From: Cytophagaceae bacterium
GTDB taxonomy: Bacteria > Bacteroidota > Bacteroidia > Cytophagales > Spirosomataceae
Length of the DNA: 64,000 nt
Assembly (NCBI GenBank): GCA_016722655.1
Contig: JADKIR010000004.1
Location: 2,914,001 to 2,978,000, forward strand
Direction of reading: 5' to 3'
Part shown: positions 16,377 through 25,572 of the stretch, in pieces
How positions within the stretch are numbered: position 1 is the stretch's first letter
Layout of the letters: each line of letters starts with the position of its first letter
Program-made: the position numbers and the translations under genes
The notes under the pieces: generated by a model
What the model was told of the DNA's origin: nothing
What the model saw: only the letters and a program-made list of their open reading frames with translations
The model's database searches: none

Positions 16377-18836
16377 ATGAAAAAAATTCTATTTGTAATA
16401 TTGATTTTTGCCCTAAACCTGAATGCCCAGGTAAGAAAAAGTCGCGAAATTACATTTGATTTACTCAATACTGAGTTGCATTTGAAACCCGATTTTGGAT
16501 CAAAAACCATGGCCGGAAAAGCAATCCTGACCTTAAAGCCGTATTTCTATGCTCAATCTAAACTTGAATTGGATGCCAGAGGATTTGATTTGAAAAGTGT
16601 AAAATCACAAAATCAATCCTTAGAATATAAATATGCCGACGATATTATTTCGATAAACCTTGGCAAGTCCTACAGCTCTACCGATACCTTAGAAATCATA
16701 ATTGAATATATTTCACAGCCTGAAAAACTTATAGCCTCAGGTTCGGAAGCCATCACTTCTGACAAAGGTTTGTATTTTATTGTGCCAGGTTCTGAAACGC
16801 CGAAACTTCCGACCCAGCTATGGACACAAGGCGAAACCCAATCCAATAGCGTATGGTTTCCTACCATTGATTCACCTAACCAAAATCATACACAAGATAT
16901 TTATTTGACTCTAGATAAGGCAATGACGACTCTTTCTAATGGTGTTTTGGTTGAAACTAAAATCAATAAAGAAGGTACTAAAACCGATCATTGGAAACTT
17001 GAAACACCCCATGCAGTTTATCTGAGCATGCTTGCAGCGGGCAATTTTAAGAAAGTAATAGACAGCACTTTTAAAAGATTTGAGGTCAGTTATTATGTGG
17101 AGCCGGAATATGAAAAAAATGCGTATGAAATTTTTGGTCGAACACCTGAAATGATTGGTTTTTTTGAGAAATTATTGGGAGTAAAATATCAATGGCCTAA
17201 ATATTCCCAGATTCCAGTTAGAAAATATGTTTCCGGTGCTATGGAAAACACAACGGCCACCGTTCATTCCAGGTCCGTTCTAAAAGATGGTAATCAGATT
17301 ATTGATGGCAATGATGACGGTGTAATAGCCCATGAATTATTTCATCATTGGTTTGGCAATCTTGTTACCTGTGAGTCCTGGTCTCATTTGCCTTTAAATG
17401 AATCATTTGCCAATTACAGCGAGTTTTTGTGGGCATTTCATAAAAATGGAAAAGAAGAAGCTGATTACTTATATCTGACTGCTCTTCAGGAATATATGCA
17501 GGAGTCGGCTCAAAAACAGGTGCCAATGATCAGGTTTGATTTTCAATCTCAGGAAGATATGTTTGATGCACATTCTTACCAAAAAGGTGGCAGAATATTG
17601 CATCAACTCCGTATGGAAGTGGGCGATGAGGCATTTTTTAAAACCTTAAATTATTATCTAAACAAACACGCACATCATACCACAGAAATTGAAAATTTAA
17701 GGCTTGCGTTTGAAAAAATCACAGGAAGAGATTTGAAATGGTTTTTTGACCAGTGGTTTTTCAGACCCGGCCACCCAAATATTTTAGCTAGTCACAAAAT
17801 TGAGAAAAACAAAATACAGTTGGTCTTGAAACAAATCACCGACAGCACCAATGCTTTTGTTTACAATCTTAAAATACCGGTAGAAATTTATACTTCGAAA
17901 GGGAGAAAGACAGAGATTTTAGAATTTAGTCAGGCAGAGAAAAATTATGAAATTGATTTTGAAGGTGACTATAAAGGCCTTTTGATAAATCCTGATGGTT
18001 ATCTTTTGGCAGCCATAAGTCATCAAAAAACCGAAGATGAGTTGATTTTTCAATTCCAAAACAGCCAAACAGTTTATGGGCGACTTCACGCTTTGGAAAA
18101 TCTTACCTACAAACCTGATGAAAGCACCGAAATTCAACCTTTACAAAATAAAAAAGTTAGAGAACTAGTATTGGAAGCTTTAAAAGACCCATTTTGGAGA
18201 ATCAGAGAAATTGCTGTTCAGAAGTTTTTCGACTACGATGGAGAAGATTTTTTGAAGGTGGAAAAAGCTTTGCAGCAGATAATAAAAAATGATCCCAAAA
18301 CCAATGTGAAAGCTACAGCGATTTTGGCTGTTAAAAATTTTCTCAATCCTCAAAATGATATTTTGTTTCGGGAAGCACTTTCCGATAGTTCCAATCTTGT
18401 AAAAGCTTCTGCACTTGAAGCATTATTTGCCAACAATGTACCTGATGCGGCTGAATTGGCCAATAAATATTCGACAAGTAAAGATTTCAACATTTTCATG
18501 GCGGTTGCTTCATTTTTCTCCCAAAATCCTGAATCTGAAAAATATCCTTGGTTTTTGGAAAAATTATCCGACATGGAAGGATTCGAACTTTATCAGGGAG
18601 TTACCGCCCTGGGTGCATTTTTAATCAAAGCCGATACTGAATTGGTACAAAAGAGCGTTCCATATTTGAAAAGCATTGGTCAGAACGAGACCGAATGGTA
18701 CGTGAGAATGAGTGCTGTAAGGGCATTATCCATGTTGGCAGACTCAGCAATTGAGGCCGAGACCGCAATGAAAGATATTATTTCTAAGGAAAAAAACGCC
18801 AGATTGATGGAATATTACGAGCAATTCAAAAAATAA
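16377..18836 (+). CDS. M1 family metallopeptidase (aminopeptidase N-like), secreted
   Basis: Zinc aminopeptidase that removes N-terminal residues from peptides. The signal peptide is MKKILFVILIFALNLNAQ. The N-terminal saddle domain contains the exopeptidase motif GAMENTT. The zinc site is H319-E320-x-x-H323 with E342 eighteen residues later (HELFHHWFGN ... LPLNESFANY). A thermolysin-like domain and a C-terminal HEAT-like helical domain (from ~600, KDPFWRIREIAVQKFFDYDG) complete the 819 residues. It likely acts in the periplasm or at the surface on imported peptides. It is preceded by 12 bp and followed immediately by the radical SAM gene. Confidence 0.95.
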   Translation: MKKILFVILIFALNLNAQVRKSREITFDLLNTELHLKPDFGSKTMAGKAILTLKPYFYAQSKLELDARGFDLKSVKSQNQSLEYKYADDIISINLGKSYSSTDTLEIIIEYISQPEKLIASGSEAITSDKGLYFIVPGSETPKLPTQLWTQGETQSNSVWFPTIDSPNQNHTQDIYLTLDKAMTTLSNGVLVETKINKEGTKTDHWKLETPHAVYLSMLAAGNFKKVIDSTFKRFEVSYYVEPEYEKNAYEIFGRTPEMIGFFEKLLGVKYQWPKYSQIPVRKYVSGAMENTTATVHSRSVLKDGNQIIDGNDDGVIAHELFHHWFGNLVTCESWSHLPLNESFANYSEFLWAFHKNGKEEADYLYLTALQEYMQESAQKQVPMIRFDFQSQEDMFDAHSYQKGGRILHQLRMEVGDEAFFKTLNYYLNKHAHHTTEIENLRLAFEKITGRDLKWFFDQWFFRPGHPNILASHKIEKNKIQLVLKQITDSTNAFVYNLKIPVEIYTSKGRKTEILEFSQAEKNYEIDFEGDYKGLLINPDGYLLAAISHQKTEDELIFQFQNSQTVYGRLHALENLTYKPDESTEIQPLQNKKVRELVLEALKDPFWRIREIAVQKFFDYDGEDFLKVEKALQQIIKNDPKTNVKATAILAVKNFLNPQNDILFREALSDSSNLVKASALEALFANNVPDAAELANKYSTSKDFNIFMAVASFFSQNPESEKYPWFLEKLSDMEGFELYQGVTALGAFLIKADTELVQKSVPYLKSIGQNETEWYVRMSAVRALSMLADSAIEAETAMKDIISKEKNARLMEYYEQFKK

Positions 18837-19851
18837 ATGTGGATAGACAGCCTCAATTTTCTATCAAAACTTACTCTTCGTAGGGCAATAAATGCACTGG
18901 GGCTGGTGTATTCTTATATTATTTCCAAAATTTTTAAAAAAGCAGTAAATTCATTTTTCCCGGTTGCTATTTCTTTTGAACCCACCACGTCCTGCAATCT
19001 TCGATGTCCGGAATGTCCCAGTGGATTACGGTCATTTACCAGACCAACTGGCATGTTAAATTTCGACTTGTATAAAAATACGATAAATCAACTGTCTGAT
19101 TATGTGATGTATATGACTTTTTATTTTTCAAGGGGAGCCTTACCTTCACAAAGACTTTTTGACTATGGTAAAATACGCCAATGCCAAAAAAATCTATACT
19201 GCTACTTCGACCAATGCTCATTACCTAAATTATGAAAATGCCATTGAAACAGTAAAGTCGGGACTTGACAGGCTTATAATTTCCATTGATGGTACCACTC
19301 AGGATACTTACCAGCAATATCGCATTGGGGGTGACATTGAAAAAGTTTGGCAGGGTACAAAAAATATAATTCAGGCAAAAAAAGAACTAAAAAGTTCCAC
19401 GCCATTTGTGATATTTCAATTTTTGGTCGTAAAACCCAACGAGCATCAGATTGAGGAGATAAAACGTATTTCAAAAGAAATTGGGGTAGATGAATTGCGA
19501 TTAAAGACTGCTCAGATTTATGATTATGAAAATGGCTCAGACCTGATTCCTGAAAACTCCAGGTATTCACGGTATGAAAAAACAAAAAATGGAAAATATG
19601 CCATAAAGAGCCGATTACTCAACCATTGCTGGAAAATGTGGCATTCTACTGTAATCACCTGGGACGGTCTTGTGGTGCCTTGTTGTTTTGATAAAGATGC
19701 AGAAAATAGGATGGGGGATTTGAAAACAGCTTCATTTTCAAAAATCTGGAATGATAAATCTTATGTTGATTTTCGTCAAAAATTATTAACATCCCGGGCA
19801 AATATACCCATGTGTAAAAATTGCACAGAAGGAACTAAAATCTGGGGCTAA
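18837..19851 (+). pseudogene. Radical SAM/SPASM domain protein, split by a +1 frameshift
   Basis: The 5' frame (18837-19235) holds the [4Fe-4S]-SAM motif CNLRCPEC after FEPTTS. It then loses homology at ~19129 and runs into unrelated residues. The other frame (in phase from ~19129 to 19851) continues exactly where expected: joined across the site, the protein reads MTFYFQGEP, the usual GEP block of these enzymes. Removing one T from the run at 19118-19122 or 19124-19128 restores a ~338-residue protein. It would end in an auxiliary-cluster (SPASM) region with Cys in NHCWKMW, VPCCFD and PMCKNC. Substrate unknown. The ATG is adjacent to the aminopeptidase stop. Sequence error and real mutation are both possible. 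Confidence 0.85.
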
Positions 19852-19942
19852 TGAGGCCACCTTTCGATAACTTTTTTCGTATTAAGTTAAAAGAAAATAT
19901 TCTTTAGGAATGATTTTTGCCGTGAAATCATGTTGTAAAGAC

Positions 19943-21190
19943 ATGGGAAAACTTAAACTTTGCTTTTTATTATCGTTTATCCCCTTTATGTATTTTAAGG
20001 CTGCCAGCCAGGAAATGCACGAAGGGATAGTGGTTTCGTGTCCCATAGGTGAGCATTCCTTTACTCAGGTCAATCTGGGTCATGATTTATCCAATTTGCG
20101 TACTGCTGCCAATACTGCCTCTTTCGATGTAACTTATGGAAGTGGCTTTCCTTCTGGTGCAAAAACTGCTTTTCAAGCCGCAGTAAATGTTTGGTCAAAA
20201 GTTTTGGTTTCCAGAGTACCCATAAAAATTTCGGCCAAATGGGAAGAAGTGGAGAGCAATACACTTGCCAGCTCAGGTGCCAAAAATGTTTATAAAAACT
20301 TCAGCAACTCAGCCGTAAAAAACGTTTGGTATCCTGTATCCCTTGCTGAAGCCATAAAAGGTGAAAACTTAAACGGAACAGACTTTGACATTACAATCAG
20401 CATAAATAAAAACATAAACTGGTCATATCTTACAGATGGTAACTATGAGGCTTTTAAATATGATTTGATGACCGTAGTTATGCACGAAATCGCACACGGT
20501 CTGGGTTTTACTTCAACTTTTAAGCTTAATGAAACCAACACAAGTCAAGCAATCTGGGGACTCAATGGTTTACCAATAATTTATGATATTTTTCTCCAAA
20601 ACTCATCCGGTATTTTGCTAACCAATGATGGTACTTACGGAAATCCCTCTACAGACCTTAAAAAAAATCTCACTAGTAATGCCCTTTATTATAAAATTAC
20701 CAATGAATCCGATTTGCAGGATTTACCCAAAATATTTGCACCCACTACTTATGTTACAGGAGGAAGTATTTCGCATCTTGACGAATCAAAATATCCAAAA
20801 GGAACCATAAATTCGTTGATGTCACCTTCAATTGGTTCCTCAGAGGTCAATCACTTTCCTGGTGAGGTAATTCTGAAGGTTTTGAATCAAATAGGCTGGC
20901 CGGTTAATTTTCTTTCGGGGGCCGTAGTAACCTCAGTTGAGCCACCTGCCAACAATGAGAAGTTTTTTGTTTTTCCCAATCCGGTCAACGATATTCTCAA
21001 TGTCATCGTTCCTGAAAAATTTATTTCAGAAAGTTTTTATTTCCAGGTTTTTGATGGTTCTGGAGTTTTGCAAAAAAAAGTATTGAATTCGGGACAGGAT
21101 ACCCAAAAAATCGATTTTTCCGATTTTGCTCCGGGCTTATATTACATTAAAACCGGAGATTTGCAATCTTTCAGAATAATAAAGAATTAA
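19943..21190 (+). CDS. Secreted zinc metalloprotease-like protein with T9SS type A sorting domain
   Basis: I prefer the ATG at 19943 (MGKLKLCFLLSFIPFMYFKAASQ, a signal peptide) to the one at 19910, which adds a charged, Cys-containing head. The catalytic zinc motif HEIAHGLGF lies at ~180 of the mature region, preceded by DLMTVVM. The third ligand of HEIAHGLGF-type proteases cannot be fixed by eye. The last ~75 residues (VFPNPVNDILNV ... FAPGLYYIKTGD ... FRIIKN) are a type A sorting domain, so the protein should cross the outer membrane by T9SS. The ISHLDESKYP and INSLMSPSIG blocks support membership of the Bacteroidota matrixin-like group. Probably an extracellular protease. Confidence 0.82.
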   Translation: MGKLKLCFLLSFIPFMYFKAASQEMHEGIVVSCPIGEHSFTQVNLGHDLSNLRTAANTASFDVTYGSGFPSGAKTAFQAAVNVWSKVLVSRVPIKISAKWEEVESNTLASSGAKNVYKNFSNSAVKNVWYPVSLAEAIKGENLNGTDFDITISINKNINWSYLTDGNYEAFKYDLMTVVMHEIAHGLGFTSTFKLNETNTSQAIWGLNGLPIIYDIFLQNSSGILLTNDGTYGNPSTDLKKNLTSNALYYKITNESDLQDLPKIFAPTTYVTGGSISHLDESKYPKGTINSLMSPSIGSSEVNHFPGEVILKVLNQIGWPVNFLSGAVVTSVEPPANNEKFFVFPNPVNDILNVIVPEKFISESFYFQVFDGSGVLQKKVLNSGQDTQKIDFSDFAPGLYYIKTGDLQSFRIIKN

Positions 21191-21200
21191 TAAACTAAGC

Positions 21201-21655
21201 TTATTCTATCTTATAAGGGATATAAGAAGTTATATCAGCCCCAAATTTATGCAACTCCCGCACAATAGTTGAGCTGATAGGAGCTAGTTCGGGAGAAGTG
21301 ATCAAAACACCGTTTCCAATTCTTTTTCCAACTGTCTGTTTACCTGAGAAATCGTGTTTTCATATTCAAAATCAGTGGTGTTTCTCAAGCCTCTCAGGAT
21401 AAATTTTGCACCATGTATTTTAGCGACAGAAGCTGTTAGGTCTTCATAATGAATGATTTTCACTCTTGGGTCGTTATCAAATGCTCCTTTGATTTCCCTT
21501 TCAATGGCTTCAATTTCGAAATACCGGTTTTTGTTGGTATTGGTACCAATTCCAATGATTATTTCATCAAAAAGGTTGAGCCCACGTCTCACAATATCAG
21601 CATGTCCTTTGGTAAATGGGTCAAAAGATCCCGGGAAAAAGGCGACTTTTTTCAT
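21201..21655 (-). pseudogene. coaD: Phosphopantetheine adenylyltransferase with a -1 frameshift (probably intact in vivo)
   Basis: CoaD makes dephospho-CoA from 4'-phosphopantetheine and ATP. The N-terminal part is canonical: FFPGSFDPFTKGHADI with the T/HxGH nucleotide motif, and ILRGLRNTTDFEYE. The frame stops after 117 residues at 21302. The minus strand downstream encodes, in the next frame, the missing C-terminus (ITSPELAPISSTIVREL ... GADITSYIP), ending with TAA at 21201-21203. Adding one T to the four-T run at 21304-21307 (AAAA on the plus strand) restores a ~151-residue protein of normal length. CoaD is normally essential and no second copy is in the window, so a sequencing or assembly error is the leading explanation. 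Confidence 0.93.
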
Positions 21656-21672
21656 TCAATATATTTTTGGCT

Positions 21673-21720
21673 CAAAAAAAAAATGAGTTTCCAAAAATAT
21701 AAATACATTTTGGAAACTCA
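21673..21720 (-). terminator. Terminator of the exbB-exbD operon
   Basis: A perfect 13-bp stem (21684-21696 / 21708-21720, 11-nt loop) is followed on the minus strand by a run of ten T (A-run on plus at 21674-21683). It sits 20 bp past the exbD stop. Confidence 0.93.
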
Positions 21721-21739
21721 CTAATATTAAAAAAAAATA

Positions 21740-22141
21740 TTACTTGGTCAGCTCGGTAGCCAGCACCATTCTGATTTTTATTCTTGCTCCTATTGCCATC
21801 ACATCTACCAGATCCTGAATAGTCAGCGACTGAGCAGCTCTAAGTACCACGGTTGGCTCATCCATACCGCTGGTAGCTTGCACCAATGCCCCTTCAAGTT
21901 CAGTGAAGTCAATTTGTTTTTTGTCTAAAAAATATTCCTTGTTCTCTGTAATAGAGAGCGAAACCGGTTGTTTACTAACATCATGCGTTGATTTATCACT
22001 TTTTGGAAGCATTAGTTTAATCACATTCGGACTACCTAAAGTGCTCACTATCAAAAAGAAAAGTAATAAGAAAAACATGATGTCATTAAGGGAAGCTGTC
22101 TGAACTTCGGCCTCAAATCTACGTTGTCTTTTAAATTTCAT
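21740..22141 (-). CDS. exbD: Biopolymer transport protein ExbD/TolR
   Basis: Small inner-membrane component of the proton-driven motor that energises TonB (or Tol) with ExbB. The 133 residues have a short cytoplasmic N-terminus, one membrane helix (~20-40, DIMFFLLLFFLIVSTLGSP) holding the conserved Asp at its start, and a periplasmic domain (PTVVLRAAQSLTIQDLVDVM). Its ATG overlaps the exbB stop by one base, so the two are translationally coupled. Such a motor would power the SusC/TonB-dependent receptors in this window. No TonB gene is adjacent. Confidence 0.93.
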   Translation of the reverse strand: MKFKRQRRFEAEVQTASLNDIMFFLLLFFLIVSTLGSPNVIKLMLPKSDKSTHDVSKQPVSLSITENKEYFLDKKQIDFTELEGALVQATSGMDEPTVVLRAAQSLTIQDLVDVMAIGARIKIRMVLATELTK

Positions 22142-22824
22142 CAGTGGCCTGGTTCGTTAAGTGTATCGAAGAAATCCATTACAGTTGCCTGAAGATTGAT
22201 ACTGAACTTGTCAATCATCATATTGATGCCGTGATAAGCAGAATAAGCCAGCAAACCAACTACAAGTCCTGAGAAACTGGAAATCATTTTCTCGTAAAGT
22301 CCGTTTGAAATGGTTTCAATTGAGAAATTTCCTGTTACTGATATTTCATAAAATATTCTGATGATTCCTGAAATGGTACCCACAAAACCCAAAGTAGGAG
22401 CTACACCGGCAATTAAGCCCAGGTAACCCATATTTTTCTCCATTTTTGAGATTTCAAGATTTGACTGTATCTCCATGGCACTTTCTATGTCTTTGATGGG
22501 TTTTCCAACGCGGCTGATTCCTTTTTCCAAGACTCTGGCAATAGGCAGATTTGTGCTTTTGCAGAGCGTAGCAGCGGTTCTGATGTCATGCCTCAGGATA
22601 TTGTCTTTCAATGATCTCATAAAGCCACTATCGATTCTTGAAGCATCCTTAATAAACAAATACCTTTCGGCAGCAAAGAAAATCGTCAGCAATAATAAAA
22701 TCAGGATCGGATATATTACAATACCACCTTTAAACAATAGCGATAAGTAATTGATACTTTGTGCACCAATAGCCGCAGTTGAATCTGTAGCAGCTGGCAC
22801 TTGAAGGATGAGGTTTAAAAGCAT
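22141..22824 (-). CDS. exbB: MotA/TolQ/ExbB proton channel family protein
   Basis: Forms the pentameric proton channel of the Ton or Tol motor with ExbD. The 227 residues show three membrane helices: ~32-48 (GIVIYPILILLLLTIFF), ~130-155 (GYLGLIAGVAPTLGFVGTISGII) and ~175-200 (ISSFSGLVVGLLAYSAYHG). The APTLGFVGTISGI block is the family signature. It is first of the two-gene exbB-exbD operon, which closes with a strong terminator. Confidence 0.94.
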   Translation of the reverse strand: MLLNLILQVPAATDSTAAIGAQSINYLSLLFKGGIVIYPILILLLLTIFFAAERYLFIKDASRIDSGFMRSLKDNILRHDIRTAATLCKSTNLPIARVLEKGISRVGKPIKDIESAMEIQSNLEISKMEKNMGYLGLIAGVAPTLGFVGTISGIIRIFYEISVTGNFSIETISNGLYEKMISSFSGLVVGLLAYSAYHGINMMIDKFSINLQATVMDFFDTLNEPGH

Positions 22825-22914
22825 ATACGGTTTTTGAATGATTTTTCGGGTAAATAACTATATTTTGGAAAAAATATTATGCAATTTAATGATTATTTAG
22901 GAAAAGAGAAAATA

Positions 22915-24039
22915 CTATAAAACGCCTTTGGTACTAGGCATTGCATCCAGATCTTTGATATCTCTCTTTACTGCCATTTTTATTGCTTTAGCCCAGGCTT
23001 TAAATATCGATTCGATTTTGTGGTGCTCATTGTATCCTTCACATTTAATGTTAAGGTTACATTTTGAGGTGTCAGAGAAACTTTTGAAAAAGTGCATAAA
23101 CATCTCGGTGGGCATCTCACCTATTTTTTCTCTTTTAAACTGAGCATCCCATACCAACCACGGTCTTCCTGAAAAATCAATCGCCACCTGAGCCAGACAT
23201 TCGTCCATAGGAAGTAAAAAACCATAGCGGCTAATGCCTTTTTTATCACCCAAGGCCTTGAGATAAGCCTCTCCAAGAGCCAGGGCAGTGTCTTCGATGG
23301 TGTGGTGTTCGTCTATTTGTAAATCTCCGTTTACTTTTACGGTCAAATCAGCACCCGAATGCTTCGCCAACTGATCCAACATGTGGTCGAAAAACCCAAG
23401 GCCGGTTTCAATATTCCCTTTGCCCTTTCCATCCAGATTAAGATTTATATAAATATCAGTTTCTTTCGTCGTCCTTTGAACTTCCGCGGTTCTGGCAGGC
23501 AATTTCAGAAATTCATAAATTTCATCCCAGTTTTTGGTGACCAGAGCAGTAGCATTTTTTAATTCTTCTGAAGTATTTTCGGGAAAATTTTCAGCAATAA
23601 ATATCGCCTTAGCTCCCAGATTTACAGCCAGTTGTATGTCAGTAAGTCTGTCACCAATAACAAATGAGCCGGACAAATCAAAAGCAGGATTGTTGATGTA
23701 TTTACCCAAAAGACCTGTTCGTGGCTTGCGTGTGGGTGCATTTTCATGCTCAAAAGTGCGATCGACAAAGATTTCCTCAAAGTGTACATTTTCACCTTTT
23801 AGTGTATCCATCATTTTCAAATGTGCCGGCCAAAAAGTTTCTTCCGGAAATGATTCAGTTCCCAATCCATCCTGATTGGTAACCATTGCCAGTTCAAAAT
23901 CAGTTTCTTCAGCTATTTTTCTGAGATTGGAAATGGCTTTTGGAAGAAATTCGAGCTTTTCCAATGAATCAATCTGAAAATCAATGGGCGGTTCAATGAT
24001 AATAGTGCCGTCGCGGTCAATGAACAATACTTTTTGCAT
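22915..24039 (-). CDS. hisB: Bifunctional histidinol-phosphatase / imidazoleglycerol-phosphate dehydratase
   Basis: Carries out steps 6 and 8 of histidine biosynthesis. The N-terminal HAD phosphatase (1-~165) starts QKVLFIDRDGTI, with MVTNQDG and the later VIGDRLTDIQLA. The C-terminal dehydratase (~185-375) has GLGFFDHMLDQLAKHS, DEHHTIEDTALALGEA, FSGRPWLVWDA, and NLNIKCEGYNEHHKIESIFKA; these supply the metal-binding His clusters. At ~374 residues it matches the fused enzyme. I prefer the ATG at 24039 over 24045. No other his gene is adjacent, so the pathway is dispersed in this genome. A -7 element (TAATTTTG, minus strand 24073-24066) lies upstream. Confidence 0.97.
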   Translation of the reverse strand: MQKVLFIDRDGTIIIEPPIDFQIDSLEKLEFLPKAISNLRKIAEETDFELAMVTNQDGLGTESFPEETFWPAHLKMMDTLKGENVHFEEIFVDRTFEHENAPTRKPRTGLLGKYINNPAFDLSGSFVIGDRLTDIQLAVNLGAKAIFIAENFPENTSEELKNATALVTKNWDEIYEFLKLPARTAEVQRTTKETDIYINLNLDGKGKGNIETGLGFFDHMLDQLAKHSGADLTVKVNGDLQIDEHHTIEDTALALGEAYLKALGDKKGISRYGFLLPMDECLAQVAIDFSGRPWLVWDAQFKREKIGEMPTEMFMHFFKSFSDTSKCNLNIKCEGYNEHHKIESIFKAWAKAIKMAVKRDIKDLDAMPSTKGVL

Positions 24040-24110
24040 CAACAATTGTCGTTATATTTTATTTGCAAAATTAGGGGAGGGTTTTCAATTATTTATTTTT
24101 TTAATAAAAA

Positions 24111-24140
24111 TTGCCAATATTTCATAAAAAAGTATCTTTG
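24111..24140 (+). promoter_or_regulatory. Bacteroidota-type promoter of the serine hydrolase gene
   Basis: TTG at 24111-24113, a 19-nt spacer and TATCTTTG at 24133-24140 match the primary sigma factor consensus of Bacteroidota. Transcription should begin near 24147, giving a leader of ~18 nt before the ATG at 24165. Confidence 0.7.
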
Positions 24141-24164
24141 AGGAAATAATTTCAACCATTTATC

Positions 24165-25454
24165 ATGAAAAAAATCATCGTTTTGATTTTCGTATGCAGT
24201 TTTGGATTTGCCCAGACCAAATCTGCAAGAATCAGTGCACCATTAAAAGAAGCCAGCCCCGAGTCTGTGGGCATGTCCGCGGAGCGAATAAGCAGGATAG
24301 AGCAGATGCTTCAAAAAGCTATTACTGATGAAAATATTCCGGGGGCTACTGCAATTATTTGTAAAAATGGAAAGATAATTTATCAAAAAGCATTTGGGTA
24401 TGCCGATGTTCCGGGTAAAATTCTCATGAAAACCGATAATATTTTCAGAATTGCCTCTATGTCTAAAGCTATCACATCTACGGCGGTTATGATGCTTTGG
24501 GAGCAGGGAAAACTTATGCTTGATGATCCTATTTCCAGATATATTCCTGAATTCAAAAATCCGGTGGTTTTGGATAAATTCCGGATGGCTGATTCAAGCT
24601 ACTCTACTGTGCCGGCAGCAAGGGAAATTACGGTAAGGCACTTGCTTACACACACTTCAGGTATCGGATACGGGGTAATTGATGGTGACGAACGCATGAA
24701 GGCCATTTACAAAAAAGCAGGGATTGTTGATTTGTTTACCACTGAAAATGTAAAAATCGGAGATAATATTAAAAAACTTGCTAAACTTCCTCTGCATGCC
24801 AGCCCTGGCGACAAGTATATTTATAGTGAGGGACTTGATGTGGCAGGATATCTCATTGAAGTGGTATCAGGGATGCCTTTTGACCAGTTTTTGGCCAAAA
24901 ATATCTTTGAACCTTTGGGAATGACCGATACTTATTTTTATTTACCTGGCTCAAAAGCCGACAGACTGGTAAAAGTTCACACCAAAACAGATGGCAAATG
25001 GAAACACTTTACGGATACTTTCTACGATGTAGATTATCCTTCTAAAGGAGCCAAAGCCTTTTTTAGTGGCGGAGCAGGATTGTCTTCAACTGCAAAAGAC
25101 TACGCCACATTTCTTCAGATGTATGTAAATGGAGGTGAATTGAATGGGAATCGTATCCTAAGTCGTACTACAGTTGAGCATATCATGCAAAATCAAACCG
25201 GTACGCTTTTCGGTGGTGAAAAATCTGCCCGTAACTATGGCCTGGCATTTGGAATTATTAACAAAAATGGCCTTGCAATAGCCGGACAGGGAGGTGAAGG
25301 TACAATTGATTGGGGTGGGTATTTCAATACTGCTTATTTCGCTGATCCTAAGGAAAAAATCATTGGAGTCTTGATGAAACAAACGCAAAGGATTGGAGAA
25401 GATCGTACCTCTACATTATTCAGGCAAATGGTTTTTGCGTCGGTTGATGATTGA
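24165..25454 (+). CDS. Serine hydrolase, class C beta-lactamase/esterase family
   Basis: A 429-residue exported penicillin-binding-type serine hydrolase. The signal peptide is MKKIIVLIFVCSFGFAQ. The nucleophile motif SxxK is S98-M-S-K101 in FRIASMSKAIT, and Y220 in YIYSEG fills the second motif. LLTHTSGIGYG and the C-terminal GLAFGIINKNG / GEGTIDWGGYF region are family features. Members act as esterases, transesterases or peptidases more often than as true beta-lactamases, so I do not predict resistance. It is monocistronic: a clear promoter precedes it and a perfect-stem terminator follows. Confidence 0.9.
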   Translation: MKKIIVLIFVCSFGFAQTKSARISAPLKEASPESVGMSAERISRIEQMLQKAITDENIPGATAIICKNGKIIYQKAFGYADVPGKILMKTDNIFRIASMSKAITSTAVMMLWEQGKLMLDDPISRYIPEFKNPVVLDKFRMADSSYSTVPAAREITVRHLLTHTSGIGYGVIDGDERMKAIYKKAGIVDLFTTENVKIGDNIKKLAKLPLHASPGDKYIYSEGLDVAGYLIEVVSGMPFDQFLAKNIFEPLGMTDTYFYLPGSKADRLVKVHTKTDGKWKHFTDTFYDVDYPSKGAKAFFSGGAGLSSTAKDYATFLQMYVNGGELNGNRILSRTTVEHIMQNQTGTLFGGEKSARNYGLAFGIINKNGLAIAGQGGEGTIDWGGYFNTAYFADPKEKIIGVLMKQTQRIGEDRTSTLFRQMVFASVDD

Positions 25455-25460
25455 AAACAA

Positions 25461-25500
25461 ATAAAAACGTCTGAAATTCTTTTTCGACGTTTTTATTTTT
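25461..25500 (+). terminator. Terminator of the serine hydrolase gene
   Basis: A perfect 11-bp stem ATAAAAACGTC / GACGTTTTTAT (25461-25471 / 25486-25496) with a T-rich tail begins 7 bp after the stop. The A-rich left side may let it serve rhlE in the other direction. Confidence 0.85.
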
Positions 25501-25572
25501 CATTTTGATCTTAGTTAAAAGAAGGTAGTGCAAACTTTTTTGTAAAATATTGTTTTTTATTTGAATTCATAA

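Noticed and set aside
24165..25454. A beta-lactam resistance gene
   Set aside because: The SxxK and Tyr motifs place it in the broad class C serine hydrolase family, whose members are mostly esterases or peptidases. Nothing specific to AmpC-type resistance enzymes is visible.
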